From Pseudomonadota bacterium (GTDB lineage: Bacteria > Pseudomonadota > Alphaproteobacteria > Rhizobiales > Xanthobacteraceae), in contig CAUJKG010000064.1 of NCBI GenBank assembly GCA_963205465.1, forward strand, positions 1 through 9,447: a stretch of 9,447 nucleotides of DNA, in the 5' to 3' direction. The translations under genes and the position numbers were made by a program. Within the stretch, counting starts at the first letter, position 1. Each line of letters opens with the position of its first letter. This document shows, piece by piece, positions 6,095 to 9,447 of this stretch. Under the pieces are notes generated by a model. That model made no database searches. It was not told the origin of the DNA and saw only the letters and a list, made by a program, of their open reading frames with translations.

Positions 6095-6858
6095 GCCTCG
6101 TCACGGTAATCACCGGCGGTTCGGGTGGCCTCGGCGAGGAACTCGCTTACTGCGCCGCCAAGTCCGGCCGGAAGATCGTGCTGGTTGCGCGTTCCGCAGA
6201 CAAGATGAAAGCGATTGCGGAGCGGATCGTTACGCTCGGTGCGCCGGTGCCGGAATGCGTTGCGCTCGATTTGACCGATCCGCAATCGGGCGCCGCCCTC
6301 GCCGAAGTTCTCAAGCAGAAAAATCTGAAAGTCTTCGAACTGATCAATAACGCCGGCTACGGTCTGTCCGGGCCGGTCGAACGAATCGATCCCGCCGATC
6401 AACTCGGCATCGTCGATCTCAACATACGGATGCTGACCGATCTCACGCTGCGTTTTCTGCCGGAGATCATCGAGAACAAGGGCGGCGTGATGAACCTCGC
6501 TTCGACCGCAGCGTTTCAGCCTGGGCCGAATATGGCGATCTACTACGCCTCCAAAGCCTATGTGCTGTCGTTCTCCGAGGCGATCTGGTTTGAGCTTCGC
6601 GGCCGTGCGCGGGTCACCTGCCTTTGTCCGGGGCCGGTGCCGACCGGCTTTGCCGCGCGGGCTAGCAAGAGAGGCAATCTGGTGCTCATGAAGTTTTCGC
6701 GGACCAGCGCCGATTTCGTTGCCGCGCGCGGTTGGGATCGTTTTCAGCGCGGACAGCGGGTTGTGGTTCCCGGTCTTCTCAACGAGATTTCGGCCATGTT
6801 CGCGCCGCTGACGCCGAAGCCGCTGGTGCTGTGGCTCACCGCCAAGATTTCGCGCTGA
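6091..6858 (+). CDS. Short-chain dehydrogenase/reductase, classical SDR
   Basis: The 255-residue protein has all hallmarks of classical SDRs. These are T-G-G-S-G-G-L-G (8-15) for the dinucleotide phosphate turn, A-R-S after beta-2 (33-35, the Arg favouring NADPH), and D-L (60-61). N-N-A-G (86-89), the catalytic Ser138 (N-L-A-S-T-A), Tyr151 and Lys155 (Y-x-x-x-K), and P-G-P-V-P-T (180-185) complete the set. It resembles the DltE/YqjQ-like branch of uncharacterised oxidoreductases; the substrate cannot be inferred. The C-terminus is long and hydrophobic (L-T-P-K-P-L-V-L-W-L), possibly membrane-peripheral. Translation starts at GTG 6091 with a strong AGGAG. Co-transcription with terB is likely, and the amidotransferase gene follows 70 nt later on the same strand. 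Confidence 0.92.
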   Translation: MSLVTVITGGSGGLGEELAYCAAKSGRKIVLVARSADKMKAIAERIVTLGAPVPECVALDLTDPQSGAALAEVLKQKNLKVFELINNAGYGLSGPVERIDPADQLGIVDLNIRMLTDLTLRFLPEIIENKGGVMNLASTAAFQPGPNMAIYYASKAYVLSFSEAIWFELRGRARVTCLCPGPVPTGFAARASKRGNLVLMKFSRTSADFVAARGWDRFQRGQRVVVPGLLNEISAMFAPLTPKPLVLWLTAKISR

Positions 6859-6928
6859 GAAGAGCAGCCATTCGCTTCCTTCGGTTGAAACGGCTCCGGT
6901 TCCGTGCGACCGATTGGGCCGCACGCCG

Positions 6929-7678
6929 ATGACGAAAAAGATTCTCACCATCCTGCACCAGGAACGTTCGACCCCCGGCCGGGTGGGCCGGCTGCTCGTC
7001 GAACGCGGCTTCACCCTCGACATCCGCAAGCCTTGCCTCGGCGAGGTGCTGCCAGAAACGCTCGAAGATCATGTCGGCGCGTTGATCTTCGGCGGGCCGA
7101 TGTCGGCGAACGACGATCATGACGGCATCAAGCGCGAAATCGAATGGTGCGAGGTGCCACTGAAGGAGGACAAGCCGATCCTCGGCATCTGCCTCGGCGC
7201 GCAGATGATGGCCAAGAAGCTCGGCGCCAAAGTGGACTTCCACGAGAAGGGGCTGACCGAGATCGGCTATTACCCGATCCGCGCGACGGAGGAGGGCAAG
7301 GCAATCCTCGACTGGCCCGACCACATCTATCAGTGGCATCGCGAGGGCTTCGCGCTGCCCGCTGGCGCGGTCCGGCTCGCGACCAGCGATACCTTCGAGA
7401 ATCAGGCGTTCCGCTATGGCCGCGCGGCCTTCGGCGTGCAGTTTCATCCCGAGGTTACGCATCAGATGATGTGCCGCTGGACTACCGTTGCGGCGCACCG
7501 GCTGGAATTGCCCGGCGCGAAAAGCCGGGGCGAGCATTTCGACGGCCGCTATCAGCACGACTGGAAAATCCGCGCCTGGCTCGATCGTTTCCTCGATCAT
7601 TGGACCGGACTGATGAATTTGCCGGATCGCGATTCGCAAAATGCGAATCGCTCCGCAAATTGCAAAAGCGCGCGCTGA
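6929..7678 (+). CDS. Class I glutamine amidotransferase-like protein (GMP-synthase GATase fold)
   Basis: The protein has 249 residues when started at ATG 6929, which directly precedes the first beta strand (K-K-I-L-T-I-L); the frame can be extended upstream to a TTG at 6914. It shows the class I GATase triad: Cys88 in I-L-G-I-C-L-G-A-Q, and His173 and Glu175 in F-G-V-Q-F-H-P-E. The oxyanion segment is F-G-G-P-M-S (54-59). It has no synthetase domain, so it resembles the stand-alone GuaA/YfeJ-like or gamma-glutamyl-cleaving amidotransferases; the true substrate is unknown. There is no good ribosome-binding site. The last roughly 17 residues (D-R-D-S-Q-N-A-N-R-S-A-N-C-K-S-A-R) look non-family and are encoded by a cluster of inverted repeats at 7629-7689, so the original C-terminus may have been altered. 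It may share a transcript with terB and the SDR gene. Confidence 0.9.
   Translation: MTKKILTILHQERSTPGRVGRLLVERGFTLDIRKPCLGEVLPETLEDHVGALIFGGPMSANDDHDGIKREIEWCEVPLKEDKPILGICLGAQMMAKKLGAKVDFHEKGLTEIGYYPIRATEEGKAILDWPDHIYQWHREGFALPAGAVRLATSDTFENQAFRYGRAAFGVQFHPEVTHQMMCRWTTVAAHRLELPGAKSRGEHFDGRYQHDWKIRAWLDRFLDHWTGLMNLPDRDSQNANRSANCKSAR
7629..7651. repeat. Perfect 10-bp inverted repeat inside the amidotransferase 3' end
   Basis: GCGATTCGCA (7629-7638) and TGCGAATCGC (7642-7651) are perfect reverse complements around an AAA spacer. Both arms contain a GANTC site. It lies within codons of the C-terminal tail. A partial echo, GAATCGCAAATTCGCA, occurs at 7707-7722 past the stop. Confidence 0.85.
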
Positions 7679-7689
7679 ATCACGCGCGC
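7668..7689. repeat. GC hairpin with the stop codon in its loop
   Basis: GCGCGCG (7668-7674) pairs with CGCGCGC (7683-7689) around the loop CTGAATCA, which contains the amidotransferase stop codon TGA (7676-7678). No T run follows, so it is not a canonical terminator. It could stabilise the mRNA 3' end or be part of a small repetitive palindromic element together with 7629-7651. Confidence 0.65.
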
Positions 7690-7787
7690 AACTTCTACAA
7701 GCCATTGAATCGCAAATTCGCAGCACACTGCATCTTGTGTCCGCGGCGCAAAATTTCAGTTGGCAAAGACGTTGCTCAAGGAATGCC

Positions 7788-7820
7788 AGCCGGCATCAGG
7801 TACTGCGTAGCCGGCTTTTC
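7788..7820 (+). terminator. Candidate rho-independent terminator for the plus-strand genes
   Basis: AGCCGGC (7788-7794) pairs with GCCGGCT (7810-7816), with a 15-nt loop, followed by TTTTC. The long loop and short T run make it moderate. An alternative small hairpin ATGCC/GGCAT (7783-7796) would compete with it. It lies 110 nt after the amidotransferase stop. Confidence 0.5.
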
Positions 7821-7831
7821 ATCGTGAGTTC

Positions 7832-7870
7832 GAGGGACGGCCGCTCAGACCCCAGCAGCCGTCCCTCTCT
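7832..7870. terminator. Candidate bidirectional terminator between convergent genes
   Basis: GAGGGACGG (7832-7840) and CCGTCCCTC (7859-7867) form a perfect 9-bp stem around an 18-nt loop, with a possible inner GCT/AGC pairing. It lies immediately before the stop of the minus-strand transporter, a common position for a shared terminator. T runs are weak on both sides. Confidence 0.55.
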
Positions 7871-8745
7871 CATTTCCGGTTCAGGCGCAGCTGTTGCAGC
7901 TGCACGAGGATTGCCGCGGAAAGAATGGCCGCTGCACCTAGCGCGCCGGTAAAACTTAAGCGTTCGTTAAAGATCAGCCACGCGCCGAAGGCGGCGAAGA
8001 GCGTTTCCATCATCACGATGATCGCGGCCTCCGAGGGCGAGGTCGCGCGTAAGGCGAAGGTAAGGATCGTGAAGCTTATCGCGGTCGACAGCACGCCGAC
8101 ATAGAGAATGTCGGGGAGCGCACCGCGCAACCCGGCAAGCGTGATCGTTTCGAAGGTGAAAGCCCCGGCGAGTGCGACGAGCGCTACGACGGAAAATTGC
8201 AGCACCGAGAACAGCACCGAGCGGCCCATCGGCGCGGCGACGCCCGCGATCACCATGTGCAGTGCCCAGAAGGCCGCCGAGAGCGCGACGAGATAGTCGC
8301 CGATCCCGAAACTCGTGAGCGTGCCGCCGCCGAGAAGCCAGGTGCCGATAAAAGAAATCATCACCGCAAGCCAGATCAGCGGCGCGATGCGCGTGCCGGT
8401 CAGGGCGAAGCTGATGAACGGCGTAATCACGACATAGAGCGCGGTAAGAAATGCGGTATTCGTGACGGACGCCGTGATCAGCCCGGTTTGCTGGAGCACC
8501 GCACCGGTGACGAAAGCGAGGCCCGCAAAAATTCCGGTGCGTAGATAGCGGCCGCCGATCGGGACTTGCGCGCGCCGGTGTTCGAGCCAGGCGAGCGGCA
8601 TGAGCACCAAGGTCGCAAGCAGTGCGCGCGTGCCGACGAAGGTCATCGGTCCGATATGGTTCATCGCCGATTTCTGAAACAGGAACGCGAAACCCCAGAT
8701 CGCCGCGCAGGCGAGCAGGAGAAGATCGGCGCGGATGCGGGTCAT
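7870..8745 (-). CDS. EamA/DMT-superfamily transporter
   Basis: The 291-residue, very hydrophobic protein has about ten membrane helices arranged as two EamA repeats. Repeat 1 (about 7-138) starts with A-A-I-W-G-F-A-F-L-F-Q-K. Repeat 2 (about 150-285) ends in the family block M-E-T-L-F-A-A-F-G-A-W-L-I-F-N-E (246-261) followed by L-S-F-T-G-A-L-G-A-A. The length of around 290 residues is standard. DMT proteins of this type are inner-membrane exporters or permeases of metabolites such as amino acids; the substrate here is unknown. The ATG at 8745-8743 fits the family N-terminus (short charged lead, then helix 1), although no strong ribosome-binding site precedes it. The gene is convergent with the amidotransferase and divergent from the small exported protein, with a 160-nt gap between them. 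Confidence 0.92.
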   Translation of the reverse strand: MTRIRADLLLLACAAIWGFAFLFQKSAMNHIGPMTFVGTRALLATLVLMPLAWLEHRRAQVPIGGRYLRTGIFAGLAFVTGAVLQQTGLITASVTNTAFLTALYVVITPFISFALTGTRIAPLIWLAVMISFIGTWLLGGGTLTSFGIGDYLVALSAAFWALHMVIAGVAAPMGRSVLFSVLQFSVVALVALAGAFTFETITLAGLRGALPDILYVGVLSTAISFTILTFALRATSPSEAAIIVMMETLFAAFGAWLIFNERLSFTGALGAAAILSAAILVQLQQLRLNRK

Positions 8746-8905
8746 GTCAGGCGTTTCAAAGAAGACCGAAGAGAACAGAGAGGAACGCGGTTTGGCTGGT
8801 CACGCATTGTTGCTTTCGTAGTGAGGCTCCGTCGTCTGGCGTCCCATAAGCCTATATGCATAACTATGCGAAGTCGTTGGCCTTCGTGCGGTTAAGGAAA
8901 TCACC
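8746..8905. promoter_or_regulatory. Divergent promoter region, DMT transporter / exported protein
   Basis: The gap must hold the promoters for both flanking genes. It contains an AT-rich island in otherwise GC-rich DNA at about 8851-8866, including the 8-bp palindrome TATGCATA (8855-8862). That island could be a -10 element or an operator, but no -35 box at proper spacing is convincing on either strand. AAGGAA (8894-8899), 6 nt before ATG 8906, is a strong ribosome-binding site for the plus-strand gene. Confidence 0.35.
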
Positions 8906-9286
8906 ATGAGAAAATATGCATTCATTGCCGCCGTCATCGCGATGTCGGTACCGTCGTCCGCAGCGCTTGCCGAGCTGGATGGCGTATGGCGCTGCAAGGC
9001 GTCCGGAAATATCCCGATCGCGCTCCTGACGATCAGCGGCAGTTCCTACAAGATGCAGGCCGTCTCCAATACGGTCTGGGCGTTGAAACCCAATGACCGG
9101 TCGAACGGCAGCGGCACGCTGAATATCCGCGGAAACTCGATCACCGCGGCGTCGGGCCCTCTGGCTGACATCTATGGAATTTCCGGCACCTATTGCGACC
9201 CGGCCGCAGGCGGTCAGTGCACGCAGGAAGCGCTACTGCTCAATTCGACGAAGTCGATTCCGCTCGGCTGTTGGCGCGGCGGTTGA
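8906..9286 (+). CDS. Small exported protein with four cysteines, unknown function
   Basis: I do not recognise the family. The 126-residue product starts with a clear Sec signal peptide: Met-Arg-Lys, a hydrophobic core (4-14), and a likely cleavage site at A-L-A|E (after residue 22). The mature part of about 104 residues is Gly/Ser/Thr-rich and alternates hydrophobic and polar residues, as in small beta-sandwich or barrel proteins. It opens with G-V-W-R-C-K-A-S-G, reminiscent of lipocalin-like beta strands. It has exactly four cysteines (30, 97, 105, 122), enough for two disulfides in the periplasm. AAGGAA 6 nt before the ATG makes the start secure. It stands alone, divergent from the DMT transporter. 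The coding and export calls are good, the function is open. Confidence 0.75.
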   Translation: MRKYAFIAAVIAMSVPSSAALAELDGVWRCKASGNIPIALLTISGSSYKMQAVSNTVWALKPNDRSNGSGTLNIRGNSITAASGPLADIYGISGTYCDPAAGGQCTQEALLLNSTKSIPLGCWRGG

Positions 9287-9430
9287 GCGTCCAGCGCTAT
9301 TCGATAACAGCAACGAGCAAAGCGAATTCGGCCGCCAGCGAAACGCGCCGCGTTCACGAGACCAGCGTGGCGGAACGAATATATTTCGACGTGTTGCTTT
9401 TGCCGGGCTTTCCCGCAGGAAGCGGGGGAC
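9287..9430. other. Intergenic region before the partial tRNA
   Basis: No gene is visible. A 5-bp hairpin CCCGC/GCGGG (9412-9416, 9422-9426) lies just downstream of the tRNA on the minus strand but has no U run, so it is only a weak terminator or processing-signal candidate. No promoter or repeat stands out elsewhere. Confidence 0.4.
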
Positions 9431-9447
9431 TGGTGGAGCCGAGGGGA
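9431..9447 (-). tRNA. 3' end of a tRNA, probably tRNA-Ala, cut by the window edge
   Basis: Read on the minus strand the last 17 bases are TCCCCTCGGCTCCACCA: the end of the T-loop, T-stem CCCCT, acceptor strand CGGCTCC, discriminator A and an encoded CCA. An acceptor 3' strand ending in CTCC with U70 fits the G3-U70 identity pair of alanine tRNAs, and the sequence matches the usual 3' end of alphaproteobacterial tRNA-Ala. The anticodon lies outside the window. tmRNA also has an alanine-type acceptor. In Alphaproteobacteria its permuted gene should show the 5' acceptor strand soon after the CCA, and none is seen, so tRNA-Ala is preferred. Confidence 0.75.

Noticed and set aside
6836..7726. Long minus-strand open frame opposite the amidotransferase
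   Set aside because: It is antisense to a gene with a complete catalytic triad and shows no family signature of its own.
9347..9447. Permuted tmRNA (ssrA) at the right edge
   Set aside because: The alanine-type acceptor fits, but no matching 5' acceptor strand follows the CCA on the minus strand as expected in the permuted alphaproteobacterial gene.

Overview
The window is a GC-rich chromosomal segment with short intergenic gaps, tightly overlapped operons and GTG starts. The gene order hemC-hemD-mitofilin-hemY is a signature of Alphaproteobacteria. The tRNA types and protein styles fit Hyphomicrobiales (Rhizobiales), perhaps the Nitrobacteraceae/Xanthobacteraceae neighbourhood; the genus is a guess I cannot settle from this sequence.

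Layout. (1) Positions 1-3772, plus strand: a haem-biosynthesis operon. It holds the 3' end of hemC (beginning at its cofactor-binding cysteine), hemD, an alphaproteobacterial Mic60/mitofilin homologue, and hemY. hemD/mic60 and mic60/hemY overlap by 4 bp and hemC/hemD are 1 nt apart, so the unit is probably translationally coupled. (2) 3819-3894: a complete tRNA-Thr(CGU). (3) 4017-5335, minus strand: a small two-pore-helix-type K+ channel-like protein with an unusual TLGFGD filter, and a nu-class (YfcG/YghU-like) glutathione S-transferase. (4) 5630-7678, plus strand: a stand-alone TerB-like protein, a short-chain dehydrogenase overlapping it by 4 bp, and a class I glutamine amidotransferase-like protein whose 3' end runs into a cluster of inverted repeats. 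(5) 7788-7870: two terminator-like hairpins between convergent genes. (6) 7870-8745, minus: an EamA/DMT transporter. (7) 8906-9286, plus: a small exported four-cysteine protein of unknown function. (8) 9431-9447, minus: the 3' end of a tRNA, most likely tRNA-Ala.

The most unexpected structure is a diverged direct repeat of about 133 bp (4461-4593 and 5540-5672) flanking the GST gene. Each copy carries the start of the channel gene on the minus strand, the divergent intergenic region, and the start of terB on the plus strand. In the left copy only the channel gene is intact and terB is a frameshifted stub; in the right copy only terB is intact and the channel gene is a stub. This looks like the scar of a tandem duplication of a divergent channel/terB pair, with the middle replaced by the GST gene. 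I saw no CRISPR array, insertion sequence, phage gene or defence system, and most of the window is ordinary core-genome content.
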